From: Pantanalinema sp.
GTDB taxonomy: Bacteria > Cyanobacteriota > Sericytochromatia > S15B-MN24 > UBA4093
Assembly (NCBI GenBank): GCA_036704125.1
Contig: DATNQI010000059.1
Coordinates: 1-64,000, forward strand
Direction of reading: 5' to 3'
Length of the DNA: 64,000 nucleotides
The notes under the pieces are model-generated. The model was not told the DNA's origin. It made no database searches and worked only from the letters and a program-made list of their open reading frames with translations. Shown piece by piece: positions 32,411-42,556 of this stretch; the first letter of the stretch is position 1, and each line of letters starts with the position of its first letter. The position numbers and the translations under genes are program-made.

Positions 32411-34489
32411 TCAGGCCTTGAGCATGGGGACCGTCGCCCCGGCTGCCGGGACGCGGGCCTCGGCCTCGTGCGCGGCGTCCAGCTTGAAGAAGGCGATGGC
32501 GTCGAGCAGGGCCGAGGCCTGGAGCTGGAGCCCGCCCGAAGCCTGGGCGATGAGCCGGGTGGCCTCGGCCGCCTCCGTGGAGGCCCTGCTGACGTTCTCG
32601 GCGGCGAGCACGATGCGCTCGCCCCCCTTCTTCTGCTCGGCGGTGGCCTCGGAGACCTGGTGGGTCATCCGGTTCATGACGTCGGTGGCCCGGGCGATCT
32701 GCTCGGTGCCGACGGCCTCCTCGCGGGTGGCCGAGGTGACCTGCTGGGTCAGGTGGCTCATGTTGGCCACCGCCCCGGTGATCTGCTCGGCGGCGTGGGC
32801 CTGCTCCTGGGCGGCCTGGGCGATCTGGGCCATCAGCTCGCCGGCGCGCTCCACCGAGCCGACGATGGCGCTCAGCGACTGGCCGGCCGCCTGCGCCAGG
32901 TCGACGCCCTCGCGGATGACCTTCTCGCCGCGATCGCTCGACTCGATGGCGAGCGTGGTCTCGCGCTGGATGCCCTTGATGAGGGTCGCGATCTCGCCGG
33001 TGGCCCGGGCCGAGCGCTCGGCGAGCTTGCGCACCTCGTCGGCGACCACGGCGAAGCCTCGGCCGGCCTCGCCGGCGCGGGCCGCCTCGATGGCGGCGTT
33101 GAGGGCCAGCAGGTTGGTCTGCTCGGCGATGTCGTCGATCACCTCGACGATGGCGCCGATCTCGCCCGAGCGCTTGCCCAGCCCCTCGATGGCCTGGACC
33201 ACCTCGCCCATCACCTGGCTGACGTTGGTCATGCCCGAGACGGTCTTCTCGACGGCCTGCTGTCCCTCGCGGGCGGCCTCGTTGGCGTGGCTCGCGACCC
33301 GGTGGGTCTCCTCGATGTTGCGGGCGACCTGCTGGATGCTCGCGGCCATCTCCTCGATGGCCGCCGAGGTCTCGCCGACGGCCGAGCCGAGGTTGTCGGA
33401 GTTCCCGGCCACGTGGCGGATGCTCGCCATCATCTCCTCGATGGCGCTGGAGGTGTCGTCGACGCTCTGGGCGAGGGTCTGGGCGTTGCCCGCGACCTGC
33501 TGGATGCTGGCCGCCATCTCCTCCATGGAGCTCGAGGTCTCGTCGGCCGCCACCGCCTGGCTCTGGGAGGCGCGGCTCATCTCCTCGGCGCTCGCGCTGA
33601 TCTCGCTGACGCCGGCCTCCACCACGTGGGCGCTGGTGCGGACAGCCCCGACCACCTGGCGCAGGCTCTCGACCATCCGCCGCAGGCCCGCGGCCATCTG
33701 GCCGATCTCGTCCGAGCTGCGGACCTCGATGTCCTGGCTGAGGTCACCGTGGGAGACGGCGTCGACGACCCGGACCATGCGATCGAGCGGGCGAAGCGCG
33801 CGGCGTAGCAGCCAGAAGACGAAGGCGCTCGTGAGGAGCCCGACCACCAGCGAGGCCGCGGCCATGGTGAGGACGAAGCCCCGGATCTGGGCATCCAGGC
33901 GGGCCTTGGAGAAGCCGACCCGGAAGGATCCCCAGTGCTTCCCTTCCACCGTGATGGGGCTCGAGATGTCCCAGGCCCACTCGCCGGTGTCGCGGTGGTA
34001 GAGCTGGACGAGGCCCTCGGGGTCGGTGTTGCGCGCGGCCTTGAGGCCGTTCTCGTCGTCGAAGCGCCGCTTGGAGCGCGCGGGGTTGTTGTGGGTCCCG
34101 ATGTAGCCGTTGCGATCGGCCGCGGCGGCGAAGAGGATGTCGGGATCCTTCAGGAAGACGTCCTGGACCCGGGGCAGGGCCAGGTCGGTGAAAGCGACGA
34201 ACCGCGTCCGGAACTTGGAGGTCTCGGCGCCTGCGATCGTCTCGTAGCGCTCGTCGAAGGCGTCCTCCGCCGTGAGTTTCTTGTCCCGGATGCCCGTCGT
34301 GAGCAGCTCGGCCACGATGGTTGCCCCCTGGCGGGCCATCCCCTTCCCCTTGAGCAGGAGGTTGTGCTCCATCTTCGAGGCGGCGGTCGTGATGAAGAAC
34401 GCGCACAGCGCAGTCATCAGCACGCTCATTCCGAGCACCAGGAAGGCGGCAATCCTGAGGGACAGGTTGTTCTTGAGGTGGCGAATCAT
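32411..34489 (-). CDS. Methyl-accepting chemotaxis protein
   Basis: A 692-residue chemoreceptor. One membrane helix lies at about residues 12-35, a periplasmic sensor follows to about 203, then a second helix (about 204-230), a HAMP domain ('[23 protein letters not shown]') and a long cytoplasmic coiled coil. The signaling tip is '[21 protein letters not shown]' in two parts plus [17 protein letters not shown], the invariant kinase-contact hairpin. Between HAMP and tip, three tandem repeats of about 28 residues occur ([51 protein letters not shown]). The sensor region contains 'NGYIGTHN', suggesting a dCache- or sCache-like small-ligand domain. No che genes are nearby, so it is an orphan receptor. 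Confidence 0.95.
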   Translation of the reverse strand: MIRHLKNNLSLRIAAFLVLGMSVLMTALCAFFITTAASKMEHNLLLKGKGMARQGATIVAELLTTGIRDKKLTAEDAFDERYETIAGAETSKFRTRFVAFTDLALPRVQDVFLKDPDILFAAAADRNGYIGTHNNPARSKRRFDDENGLKAARNTDPEGLVQLYHRDTGEWAWDISSPITVEGKHWGSFRVGFSKARLDAQIRGFVLTMAAASLVVGLLTSAFVFWLLRRALRPLDRMVRVVDAVSHGDLSQDIEVRSSDEIGQMAAGLRRMVESLRQVVGAVRTSAHVVEAGVSEISASAEEMSRASQSQAVAADETSSSMEEMAASIQQVAGNAQTLAQSVDDTSSAIEEMMASIRHVAGNSDNLGSAVGETSAAIEEMAASIQQVARNIEETHRVASHANEAAREGQQAVEKTVSGMTNVSQVMGEVVQAIEGLGKRSGEIGAIVEVIDDIAEQTNLLALNAAIEAARAGEAGRGFAVVADEVRKLAERSARATGEIATLIKGIQRETTLAIESSDRGEKVIREGVDLAQAAGQSLSAIVGSVERAGELMAQIAQAAQEQAHAAEQITGAVANMSHLTQQVTSATREEAVGTEQIARATDVMNRMTHQVSEATAEQKKGGERIVLAAENVSRASTEAAEATRLIAQASGGLQLQASALLDAIAFFKLDAAHEAEARVPAAGATVPMLKA

Positions 34490-34611
34490 GTGCGTATCCC
34501 CATCTAGGCGTCGAAAGCCATCGAACGCTTGAACGACGGATCCATCATACGGGATCTCCAGAAAGCCTGTTGAGCGTGGATATTACGGAGCCTGCGGGGG
34601 GGCGATGAGCT

Positions 34612-34617
34612 ATAATG
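34612..34617 (+). promoter_or_regulatory. -10 element upstream of prfC
   Basis: A perfect TATAAT lies 53 bases before the prfC start in the divergent gap with the chemoreceptor gene. The region 17 bases upstream is G-rich and has no recognisable -35. The call rests on the hexamer and position. Confidence 0.4.
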
Positions 34618-34669
34618 GGGGCAGCACGCGCATGCCCGGGCCAGGCTCGGCTGTCACCAGGAGGCTGGA

Positions 34670-36244
34670 TTGTCGCTCTCCCTGTCCGATGAGGTCCGGC
34701 GTCGCCGGACGTTCGCCATCATCTCCCACCCCGACGCGGGTAAGACCACCCTCACCGAGAAGCTCCTGCTGTACGGAGGCGCCATCCACATGGCGGGCTC
34801 GGTCAAGGCGCGCCGCGCCCAGCGCCACGCCACCTCGGACTGGATGGAGCTCGAGCGGCAGCGCGGCATCTCGATCACCTCGAGCGTCATGCAGTTCCCG
34901 TACGAGGGCCTCGAGGTCAACCTGCTCGACACCCCGGGCCACGAGGACTTCTCCGAGGACACCTACCGGACCCTGACGGCCGTGGACTCCGCGGTCATGC
35001 TGATCGACGCGGCCAAGGGCGTCGAGGCGCAGACCAAGAAGCTGTTCCAGGTCTGCCGCCTGCGCGAGATCCCCATCTTCACGTTCATCAATAAGCTCGA
35101 TCGCTTCGGCCGCGATCCCCTGGACCTGATGGACGAGCTGGAGAAGGTGCTCGGCATCCGCTCGTGTCCCATGAACTGGCCCATCGGCATGGGCTCGGAC
35201 TTCAAGGGCGTCTTCGTGCGCGCCACCCGCAAGATCCACCTCTTCAAGGCCACCGACCACGGCCAGCGCCAGGGCACCTCCGACGTGATCGCCCTGGACG
35301 ATCCGGCCCTGCCCGAGATCCTGGGCGCGGCGCTCCATGCCCAGCTGCTCGAGGACATCGAGATGCTCGAGATCGCAGGCGATCCGTTCGACCTGGAGCG
35401 GGTGCTGGCCGGGCAGCTGAGCCCGCTGTTCTTCGGCTCGGCCATGACCAACTTCGGCGTGCAGATCTTCCTGGACGACTTCGTGAAGATCGCCCCCTCA
35501 CCGGTGCCCCGCGAGACCAGCGACGGGCCCGTGGCGCCCGACCTGGAGCGCTTCAGCGGCTTCATCTTCAAGATCCAGGCCAACATGAACCCCGCCCACC
35601 GCGACTGCATGGCCTTCATGCGGGTCTGCTCGGGCAAGTTCACCCGGGGCATGACGGTCAAGCACGCGCGGACCAACCGCGACATGCGCCTGGCCAACAG
35701 TCACCAGCTGCTGGCGCAGGACCGGGCGGTGGTCGAGGAGGCCTATCCCGGCGACATCGTGGCGCTGTTCGACTCCGGCAACTTCCGGATCGGCGACACC
35801 CTGTGCGAGGGCAAGGCCTTCGAGTACCGGGGGATCCCGCGCTTCATGCCCGAGCACTTCGCCCAGGTGCGCCTCAAGGACCCCTCGAAGCGCAAGCAGC
35901 TCAAGAAGGGCCTCGACCAGCTCGCCGGGGAGGGTGCGGTCCAGGTCTTCTACCGGCCCCAGGTCGGCGACCAGGAGGCCATCCTCGGCGCGGTGGGCGT
36001 GCTCCAGTTCGAGGTCATGCAGCACCGCCTCAAGGCGGAGTACGGGGTCGACATCATCCTCGATCGCATGGGGGTCGAGCTGGCGCGCTGGGTGACGAAC
36101 CCGGACTTCGACTACCGGACGATCAAGGACGCGGTGTGCGTGGTCGATCGCGACGAGCAGCCGGTACTCCTCTTCCGCGACCAGTGGATGATGCGCTTCG
36201 TGCAGGAGCGAAACCCGAACCTGGTCCTCACGGAGATCAGCTAG
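34670..36244 (+). CDS. prfC: Peptide chain release factor 3
   Basis: A 524-residue translational GTPase that removes RF1/RF2 from the ribosome after termination. G1 is AIISHPDAGKTTLTEKLL, G3 is DTPGHEDFSEDTYRTL (the 'FSEDTYRTL' being typical of RF3), and G4 is NKLDR. An RF3-specific segment is seen at 'MNWPIGMGSDFKGV'. Domains II and III follow: 'SGKFTRGMTVKHARTNRDMRL' and 'AVGVLQFEVMQHRLKAEYGV'. The length is normal. The start is TTG at 34670, supported by AGGAGG five bases before it. It is monocistronic with a terminator 6 bases after the stop. Confidence 0.97.
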   Translation: MSLSLSDEVRRRRTFAIISHPDAGKTTLTEKLLLYGGAIHMAGSVKARRAQRHATSDWMELERQRGISITSSVMQFPYEGLEVNLLDTPGHEDFSEDTYRTLTAVDSAVMLIDAAKGVEAQTKKLFQVCRLREIPIFTFINKLDRFGRDPLDLMDELEKVLGIRSCPMNWPIGMGSDFKGVFVRATRKIHLFKATDHGQRQGTSDVIALDDPALPEILGAALHAQLLEDIEMLEIAGDPFDLERVLAGQLSPLFFGSAMTNFGVQIFLDDFVKIAPSPVPRETSDGPVAPDLERFSGFIFKIQANMNPAHRDCMAFMRVCSGKFTRGMTVKHARTNRDMRLANSHQLLAQDRAVVEEAYPGDIVALFDSGNFRIGDTLCEGKAFEYRGIPRFMPEHFAQVRLKDPSKRKQLKKGLDQLAGEGAVQVFYRPQVGDQEAILGAVGVLQFEVMQHRLKAEYGVDIILDRMGVELARWVTNPDFDYRTIKDAVCVVDRDEQPVLLFRDQWMMRFVQERNPNLVLTEIS

Positions 36245-36250
36245 CCAAGA

Positions 36251-36285
36251 AATCGCCCCCCTCGAAGTGAGGGGGGCGATTCTCT
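36251..36285. terminator. Terminator between prfC and RNase D genes
   Basis: AATCGCCCCCCTC and its complement form a 13-bp stem with a GAAGT loop, followed by TCTCTT on the plus strand and preceded by A-rich sequence. Both genes stop within a few bases of it, so it probably works in both directions. Confidence 0.8.
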
Positions 36286-37490
36286 TACACCGTCAAGAGG
36301 CGCAGGGTGTGGCTCTTGGGGTCCCAGCCCAGGGCCGAGCGGCCCTCGAGGATGGCGCGCAGCCGCTCGCCCAAGAGCGAGCCGCGCCAGCCTTCCAGGA
36401 AGGACAGGCTGAGCGACTCGCCCCGGCGGTAGGCCTCGGCGAGGCGCTGCAGGTCGCCGTTGGTCGCGAGCAGGGAGGCTGCGATCCCGGACTCGGCCGC
36501 GACCGTGTGGGTGACGGCCTGCAAGAGGTCCGCCAAAGCGAGGGTCGCCTCGTCGGGCGGGGGCGAGGGGGGCTCGGCCAGGGGGTACTCGGCGCGCGGG
36601 CGCGCGAGGGCGCGGGTGACCAGGTCCACCAGCTCGTCGCCGTAGCGGTCCAGGTCGCGGGGCTGGATGCCGCGCAGGTTGCGAAGCTGCTGCGCGCGCT
36701 TGGGCGAGCGGCGGGCGATCTCGACCAGCATCTCGTCCTTGAGGATGGAGCCGCGGGGCCTGTCGCGGCGCTGCGCCTCGCTCTCGCGCCACATGGCGAG
36801 CTCGCGCAGCACGCACAGGCCGCTCGAGTCCAGAGCACCCTTGCCGCGCACGCGGGTGTAGAGGGTCTCGGGGTTCTCGCGGGCCTGCTGCTGGGCGGCG
36901 ACCGCCGACACGAGCTTCGTGCACTCCTGCTCGGCCCACTCCAGGCGGCCCGCCTGGCTCAGGGCGGCCTTCACCCGGTCGTAGACCGCCAGCAGGTGTC
37001 GCACGTCGTCCAGGGCGTAGGTGAGCTGGGCCTCGGTCAGGGGGCGCAGGGACCAGTCGGTCATGCTCTCGCCCTTGGGAAGCTTGATCTTGAGGACCGC
37101 CTCGACCAGCGCCCCGTAGCCCGGCTTGGCGCCGTAGCCGACCAGACCCGCGGCGAGCTGGGTGTCGAACATGGAGGGCATCAGCTCGCCGGTCAGGGCG
37201 CTGAGGACCTCGAGGTCCTGCTCGGCGGCGTGGAAGACCTTGAGGATGGCCGGATCGCGCAGCAGCGCGACGAAGGGGTCGCTGTCCATCCGGCCGAGCC
37301 TGCCGTAGTCGATGGCGGCGACCACGCCGTCGCGGCTGGCCACCTGGACGAGCTCCAGGCGCGGCGCGTAGCTGCGCTCGCGGATGAACTCGGTGTCGAG
37401 GGCGAGCACGTCGCAGCCCCGCAGGTCGTCGCAGAGGGCGGCGAGGCCGTGCGGGGTGTCGATGAAGCGGATCTCGGAGTTGGGTACCAT
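36285..37490 (-). CDS. rnd: Ribonuclease D
   Basis: A 401-residue 3'-5' exoribonuclease that trims tRNA precursors and other small RNAs. The DEDD nuclease domain (about 1-190) has LALDTEFIRERSYAP (Exo I), 'VFHAAEQDLEVL' (Exo II) and 'LTYALDDVRHLLAVYD' (Exo III), with the ligand set of the DEDDy class. An HRDC helical domain (about 215-290, 'LRELAMWRESEAQRRDRPRG', 'LRNLRGIQP') and a second HRDC-like segment at the C-terminus follow. The start ATG at 37490 is the first in frame. It is divergent from recQ and converges on prfC. The catalytic residues look complete. Confidence 0.94.
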   Translation of the reverse strand: MVPNSEIRFIDTPHGLAALCDDLRGCDVLALDTEFIRERSYAPRLELVQVASRDGVVAAIDYGRLGRMDSDPFVALLRDPAILKVFHAAEQDLEVLSALTGELMPSMFDTQLAAGLVGYGAKPGYGALVEAVLKIKLPKGESMTDWSLRPLTEAQLTYALDDVRHLLAVYDRVKAALSQAGRLEWAEQECTKLVSAVAAQQQARENPETLYTRVRGKGALDSSGLCVLRELAMWRESEAQRRDRPRGSILKDEMLVEIARRSPKRAQQLRNLRGIQPRDLDRYGDELVDLVTRALARPRAEYPLAEPPSPPPDEATLALADLLQAVTHTVAAESGIAASLLATNGDLQRLAEAYRRGESLSLSFLEGWRGSLLGERLRAILEGRSALGWDPKSHTLRLLTV

Positions 37491-37604
37491 CTCAAAGCCT
37501 TCCTAGTAGAGGGATCAGTCCATGAACCCACGCCGCAAATGCCCGTGTCAAGGCCGCTCGGGGGATGGCGGACAAACGCATCGAACTTATGTTTAAATGA
37601 ACCC

Positions 37605-39833
37605 ATGCGAGTTGAAACCGAGATCGATTCCAGCCTCCTCGACCTGCTGCGCCGCCACTGGGGCTACGACAGCTTCCTGCCCAACCAGGCCGAGGCCGTC
37701 CGGAGCGTCATGGAGCGGCGCGACTGCCTCGTCATCCTGCCCACGGGCGGCGGCAAGTCCATGTGCTACCAGCTGCCGGCGCTCGCGCTCGACGGCATGG
37801 CGGTGGTCGTCTCGCCCCTCCTGGCCCTCATGAAGGACCAGGTGGACGCGCTCCTGTCCAACGGGATCGCGGCCGCCACCCTCAACAGCAGCCTCTCGGC
37901 CGACGAGAAGCGCCGCACCTACCAGGCGATCCGAGAGGGAGCGATCAAGCTGCTCTACCTCTCGCCCGAGCGCCTCGCAGCCCCCGACGTCCACGATCTG
38001 CTCAAGAGCACGCCCATCAGCTTCTTCGCCGTGGACGAGGCGCACTGCGTCAGCCAGTGGGGCCACGAGTTCCGCCCCGACTACCGCAACCTCGCGAGGC
38101 TCCGCGAGTGGTTCCCCGAGGTGGGGATCCACGCCTACACCGCCACCGCGACCGAGGCGGTGCGCGAGGACGTGGTGCGGGCGCTCGGCATGAACGACGC
38201 CCTGACGCTGGTGGGCAGCTTCGATCGGCCCAACCTCCTCTACCGGGCCGAGTACCGCAAGGACATGCTCGCCCAGGTGCGCGCCGTGCTCGATCGCCAC
38301 GCCGGCGAGGCCGGGGTCATCTACTGCATCCGCCGCGCCGACGTGGAGAGCCTGTGCGAGACGCTGCAGGGCCTCGGCTACAAGGCCCTGCCCTATCACG
38401 CGGGGCTTTCCACCGAGACCCGTCGCCACAACCAGGAGGCCTTCTCGACCGAGCGGGTGGATCTGATCGTGGCGACCGTCGCCTTCGGCATGGGGATCGA
38501 TCGCTCCAACGTGCGCTTCGTCATCCACACGGGCATGCCCAAGGCCATCGAGAACTACCAGCAGGAGGCGGGCCGCGCGGGCCGCGATCGCCTCGAGGCC
38601 GAGTGCGTGCTCCTGTACGGGGCCGCCGACCCCATGGCCTGGCGCACCATCCAGGGCGAGCCTCGCAGCGACTACGACCGGCTCGCGCTCGACAAGATCA
38701 ACGAGATGTACCGCTTCTGCCGGACGCTCACCTGCCGCCACCGCTTCCTGGTGGGCTACTTCGGCCAGGAGTTCGAGGGCGACAACTGCGGGGCGTGCGA
38801 CGTCTGCCTCGGCGAGCACGCCGTGCTTCCCGACTCGCTGGTGGTCGCCCAGAAGATCCTCTCGTGCGTGGCCCGGGTCAAGGAGCGCTTCGGCGCCCGC
38901 TACGTGGCCGAGGTCCTCAAGGGCTCGAAGACCGCCAAGGTCCTCCAGAACGGCCACGACCAGCTCACGACCTACGGCCTCTTGGCCGAGTACCAGCTCA
39001 CGGACATCGGCGACTGGATCGATCAGCTGACCGGGCTCGACTTTCTCGTGCGCGAGGGCGAGTTCCACACCCTGCGCCTGACGGCCGGGGGCTGGGCCCT
39101 GCTCAAGGGTGAGGCGAGCGTGCAGCTCACCCTGCCGCGCCAGGTCGAGCGCAAGGCGCCCGCCCGGCGCTCGGGGGCCGAGGGGGTCGCCCTCTCGCCG
39201 CAGGAGGAGAGCCTGTTCCAGGAGCTCAGGACGTGGCGGCGCGCGATCGCCCAGGAGCGCGGCGTGCCGCCCTACCTCATCCTCGGGGATGCGACCCTCA
39301 AGGAGCTCGCGCACCACCGGCCCGGATCGAGCCTCGCCCTGCGCGGCATCAAGGGCATCGGCGAGGCCAAGGCGCGGGACCTGGGCGATCGCCTCCTCGA
39401 GATCATCGCCCACCAGGCCCAGGCCCTCGGGCTGAGCCCCGCTGTCGAGGCGCCCTTGGTCTCGCTGCCCAGGGCCTCGGTGCCTGCCCCCGAGCCCGCC
39501 GCGGAGCGTCCCGGCCGCCCCAACCCCCAGCGCGAGGCGGCCTTCGAGGCCTTCCGGGCGGGATCGACGGTGGACGAGGTGGTCTCGCGCACGGGGCGCG
39601 CCGCGAGCACCGTCGAGGGCTACTTGCTCGAGTTCGTCCAGGATGAGAACGTCACGCGCCCCGAGCCCTGGCTCAGCCGGGCGACTTACGCCCGGGTGGT
39701 CGAGGCGGCGGCTCGTCTTCAGGCCGAGCGCCTCAAGCCCATCTACGAGGACCTGGGCGAGCGGGTCTCCTACGGGGACATTCGCCTGGCTCTCGCCATC
39801 CGGGCGAACCAGGCGCACGCAGGTGATGCCTGA
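37605..39833 (+). CDS. recQ: ATP-dependent DNA helicase RecQ
   Basis: A 742-residue 3'-5' helicase for recombination and fork repair. SF2 motifs are present: PTGGGKSMCYQLPAL near residue 45, VDEAHCVSQWGHEFRPDY near 140, 'YTATATE', 'VATVAFGMGIDRSNVRFVIH' and QEAGRAGRDRLEAECVLLY. The RecQ-specific zinc cysteines follow in 'CRTLTCRHRF' and 'CGACDVCLG'. An RQC winged helix lies at about 410-500, an HRDC domain near 530-610, and a C-terminal helix-turn-helix domain ('EAFRAGSTVDEVVSRTGRA') closes the protein. The ATG at 37605 is chosen from homology to the family N-terminus; no strong ribosome-binding site precedes it, and another ATG eight bases upstream is out of frame. A bidirectional terminator follows. 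Confidence 0.95.
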   Translation: MRVETEIDSSLLDLLRRHWGYDSFLPNQAEAVRSVMERRDCLVILPTGGGKSMCYQLPALALDGMAVVVSPLLALMKDQVDALLSNGIAAATLNSSLSADEKRRTYQAIREGAIKLLYLSPERLAAPDVHDLLKSTPISFFAVDEAHCVSQWGHEFRPDYRNLARLREWFPEVGIHAYTATATEAVREDVVRALGMNDALTLVGSFDRPNLLYRAEYRKDMLAQVRAVLDRHAGEAGVIYCIRRADVESLCETLQGLGYKALPYHAGLSTETRRHNQEAFSTERVDLIVATVAFGMGIDRSNVRFVIHTGMPKAIENYQQEAGRAGRDRLEAECVLLYGAADPMAWRTIQGEPRSDYDRLALDKINEMYRFCRTLTCRHRFLVGYFGQEFEGDNCGACDVCLGEHAVLPDSLVVAQKILSCVARVKERFGARYVAEVLKGSKTAKVLQNGHDQLTTYGLLAEYQLTDIGDWIDQLTGLDFLVREGEFHTLRLTAGGWALLKGEASVQLTLPRQVERKAPARRSGAEGVALSPQEESLFQELRTWRRAIAQERGVPPYLILGDATLKELAHHRPGSSLALRGIKGIGEAKARDLGDRLLEIIAHQAQALGLSPAVEAPLVSLPRASVPAPEPAAERPGRPNPQREAAFEAFRAGSTVDEVVSRTGRAASTVEGYLLEFVQDENVTRPEPWLSRATYARVVEAAARLQAERLKPIYEDLGERVSYGDIRLALAIRANQAHAGDA

Positions 39834-39853
39834 TTCCTGAGCCGAGGGCCCAC

Positions 39854-39890
39854 CAAAAAAACCGGCCCCCCTTGGGGAGCCGGTTTTTTT
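39854..39890. terminator. Bidirectional terminator after recQ
   Basis: A GC-rich stem (ACCGGC...GCCGGT with an inner C-run/G-run) has seven A before it and seven T after it. It therefore has U-tracts on both strands and serves recQ and the convergent carboxypeptidase gene. Confidence 0.88.
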
Positions 39891-39891
39891 G

Positions 39892-41103
39892 CTACGAGCG
39901 GGTGCGCGGGCTGTCCGCCACGTCGATCAGGTAAAGCAGGTTGTCCTTCCACTGCTTCCAGTCGGTGTCGACCTGGGAGTAGGGCGGGTTGAAGCGCGGA
40001 TCCTGGAGCTCGGCGGCGAAGGCCAGGATGCCGTGGGCGTTGTACTGCCAGGTGGCCATGTCCGCGTAGGTCGGGTAGATGGTGCGGTTGATGGTGCCGT
40101 AGCGGTAGCCAAGGGGCTTGGCGATGCGATCGCCGATCTTGCGGAAGGTCGCTTCGTCCTTGGTGGGCGTGCTGGTGTTGCCGGGCGGCCAGAGGAACAT
40201 GCCGCCGTAGCAGTGGATGTCCAGCGAGACGGTGAACTTCTCGCGGGCGCACAGGTCGCGGATCGCCTGCGACTCGGGCTCCGAGAAGGGGGCGCTGCCG
40301 CGGAAGTCGTCGGCCGACGAATCGGAGTTGCCCTGCTCGAAGTGGTCGTCGGCGTTGCGGTTGGTGTCCACCCCGCGGGTGCCGTCTCCGTTGTTGCGGG
40401 CGTTCTTGCGCCACATGGCGCTGCCGCCCTCGACCATGGTGCGGCCGTCCGGGTTCAGCACCGGCACGATCCAGATGTCGCGGGTGTCCACCAGCTTGGT
40501 GATGGCCGCGTCCTTGCCGTACTGCTCGGTCAAGAGGTGGAGGAGGCGCATGTTGAGTTCGACCGGGGGCAGCTCACGGGCGTGCTGGCCCGAGGTGATG
40601 AGCAGCGCGGGCTGGGTGCCCTGGGGCTGGGAAGTGACGTGGACGGCGGTGAGGGGGCGGTCCTGGAGCGATTTGCCGATGGTCTCGAGGCGCACGATCG
40701 AGGGGTACGCCGCCGCCACCTGCTTGACGTCGCTCATCACGTCTTCGACCGACTTGTAGCCTGTGGGCATCCCCACGCCCCGGATGCTGGGGGCCTGGAT
40801 CACCTCGTAGCGGATGCCGAGGCGCTTGAGGGCCTCTTCGCCCTTGGCCGAGGCCAGGGCGTCGACCGTGCCCGCCGCGCGGTCCACGTTCTCGAAGAGG
40901 TCCACCCCGGCACGCGAGGCCGCCGTGAGCTCCGAGACGTCACGGAAGTGGATCCGAACCTGGCTACGCGGGGCCTGGCTCTCGGCGGCGCGCTGGGCGT
41001 TGCTGCGCTCGGCGTCGTTGTTGCCGAGCTGGAGGGCGCTGCTGCAGCCGGCGAGTGCCGCCAGGCTGAGCGTGAGACCGAGGAGCGCTGAGAAGCGTTT
41101 CAT
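39892..41103 (-). CDS. M14-family zinc carboxypeptidase, lipoprotein
   Basis: A 403-residue predicted lipoprotein (lipobox LAALAGC, Cys near 20) with a zinc carboxypeptidase domain from about residue 110. The metal ligands are His and Glu in GQHARELPPVE and a His in LDIHCYGG. The substrate-binding blocks are 'VLNPDGRTMVEGG' and GVDTNRNADDHF, and the general-base Glu is in FAAELQDP. A propeptide-like segment precedes the catalytic part. The enzyme should remove C-terminal residues from peptides outside the cytoplasm, for nutrition or wall turnover. Start choice is ambiguous: ATG 41103 with GGAAGA, or GTG 41115 with AAAGG upstream. It lies 80 bases downstream of a subtilase on the same strand, which suggests shared secretion of proteolytic enzymes. 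Confidence 0.9.
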   Translation of the reverse strand: MKRFSALLGLTLSLAALAGCSSALQLGNNDAERSNAQRAAESQAPRSQVRIHFRDVSELTAASRAGVDLFENVDRAAGTVDALASAKGEEALKRLGIRYEVIQAPSIRGVGMPTGYKSVEDVMSDVKQVAAAYPSIVRLETIGKSLQDRPLTAVHVTSQPQGTQPALLITSGQHARELPPVELNMRLLHLLTEQYGKDAAITKLVDTRDIWIVPVLNPDGRTMVEGGSAMWRKNARNNGDGTRGVDTNRNADDHFEQGNSDSSADDFRGSAPFSEPESQAIRDLCAREKFTVSLDIHCYGGMFLWPPGNTSTPTKDEATFRKIGDRIAKPLGYRYGTINRTIYPTYADMATWQYNAHGILAFAAELQDPRFNPPYSQVDTDWKQWKDNLLYLIDVADSPRTRS

Positions 41104-41183
41104 GTTCTTCCGCACGTTGACCTTTCCGATTTAAATCGAGGTTAAAGGATAATCTAATCTTAACACGAGCGTCCCGGCGAGGG

Positions 41184-42434
41184 CTACTTGCCGAAGACGG
41201 CCCCGATGGCGTCCACGGCCCCGTGGCCGTAAGCGTCATCCTTGCCCGGGGCGCCGAGGTCCCGGGCCGTCTTGTAGAGCTGCTGCTTGATCTGCTCCGG
41301 GGTCCAGTCCGGGTGGCGGGCGGCGATCAGGGCCGCCACGCCCGAAACGTAGGGGGCGGCGAAGGAGGTACCGCTGTGGTAGCCGTAGCCGCCGCCGAAC
41401 CAGGCGAGAGCCTTGGTGCCGGGGGCGGCGAGATCGACGGCGGGCCCTCGGCTCGAGTCCTCGGCGAGCTTGGCTGCGCCCTGGGTGTCGTCGAGGTTCG
41501 AGACCGCGACCACCCGGGGATCGCTGGCGGGGAAGAGGACCGTGTCGGGTAGCTGGTCGCCCTCGTTGCCCGCGGCGACCACCACCAGGCTTCCCTTCGC
41601 CTCGGCGTAGGCGATCGCCTCGCTCACGGCCTTGATGGCCTCGGCGTGGGCCTTGGGGTCCGAGGGGGAGAGCTCCCACTGCAGCTTGGGGTCGAGGAAG
41701 TTGGAGCCGATGCTGACGTTGATGATCCGAGCACCGTGGTCGGCCGCGTAGCGGATGCCGTCGGCGAGCTGAGGCAGGAACTTGTCGTCATCCCAGTCCT
41801 GGATCTTGATGGGCAGGATCTTGACGCCCTTGGCCACGCTGTCGGCAGTGTCCGAGCCCGCGATGAGCGAGGCGACGGCGGTGCCGTGCCCCTCCTCGTC
41901 GTCCGCGGTGTCGGTCCCCTTGGTGCCGGTGTTGTAGCCTTCGAGCAGCCTTCCTTCGAGGATGCGGCTCTTGGGGGCCACCCCCGAGTCGATGACGGCG
42001 ACCGTCACGCGGAACTGGTCGAGCTCGCTGAAGCCGTCGTCGGTGTAGAGGACGGTGTTCTTCTTGCCGCCTACCGTGACGCGATCGGCCAGGCTGAGCG
42101 CCTGCTCCGCGCCCAGGTGGGCGATCTTGCTCTCGGTGCGCAGCGCGCCCTTGAAGTAGGAGAGGGTGGCGCCGTCGCTCGTGATCACGCTCGGCATCTT
42201 GTCCTTGGCGGCCTGCGCCTTGAGGGCGGCGAGGTTCGCCTCGTTGTCCAGCATGCGCCTGGCGGGCTTGAGCTCGAGCGCGGGCGCGGCGCTTGCCGGC
42301 CGGGCCTGGCGGGCCGTGAGCTTCAGGGCGTCCTGGGCGAGAGAAAGCCTTTGCTGCGTTGCGGGCTTGGCCTGGGAAGGACGCTGGGTCGGGGCCGTGG
42401 CGGGGGCCTTGGCCACCCGGGTGTCTGCGCGCAT
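41184..42434 (-). CDS. Subtilisin-like serine protease (S8), no obvious signal peptide
   Basis: A 416-residue S8 peptidase. The catalytic triad is visible: Asp in TVAVIDSGVAP (about residue 148), His in EEGHGTAVASLIAG (about 184) and Ser in SGTSFAAPYVSGVAAL (about 355), with the oxyanion Asn in VVAAGNEGD. The first 70 residues are Ala/Pro/Gln-rich and low in complexity ('ATAPTQRPSQAKPATQQRL'), with no hydrophobic core, so a Sec signal is absent in this start choice. AAGGAG before ATG 42434 supports the start. It may be cytoplasmic or use another export route. A similar protease gene with a lipobox is at 50694. The M14 carboxypeptidase gene follows downstream. Confidence 0.92.
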   Translation of the reverse strand: MRADTRVAKAPATAPTQRPSQAKPATQQRLSLAQDALKLTARQARPASAAPALELKPARRMLDNEANLAALKAQAAKDKMPSVITSDGATLSYFKGALRTESKIAHLGAEQALSLADRVTVGGKKNTVLYTDDGFSELDQFRVTVAVIDSGVAPKSRILEGRLLEGYNTGTKGTDTADDEEGHGTAVASLIAGSDTADSVAKGVKILPIKIQDWDDDKFLPQLADGIRYAADHGARIINVSIGSNFLDPKLQWELSPSDPKAHAEAIKAVSEAIAYAEAKGSLVVVAAGNEGDQLPDTVLFPASDPRVVAVSNLDDTQGAAKLAEDSSRGPAVDLAAPGTKALAWFGGGYGYHSGTSFAAPYVSGVAALIAARHPDWTPEQIKQQLYKTARDLGAPGKDDAYGHGAVDAIGAVFGK

Positions 42435-42556
42435 GCGAATCTCCTTGGACGCTCTCTCGACGATCCGATAGCATCCTTATCGCCTCATCGAGGCCGCAGA
42501 TTCTTATACGCGCACCAAGAAAAAATTAAATTGTATGGTTGGCCGGTGTGCGCCGC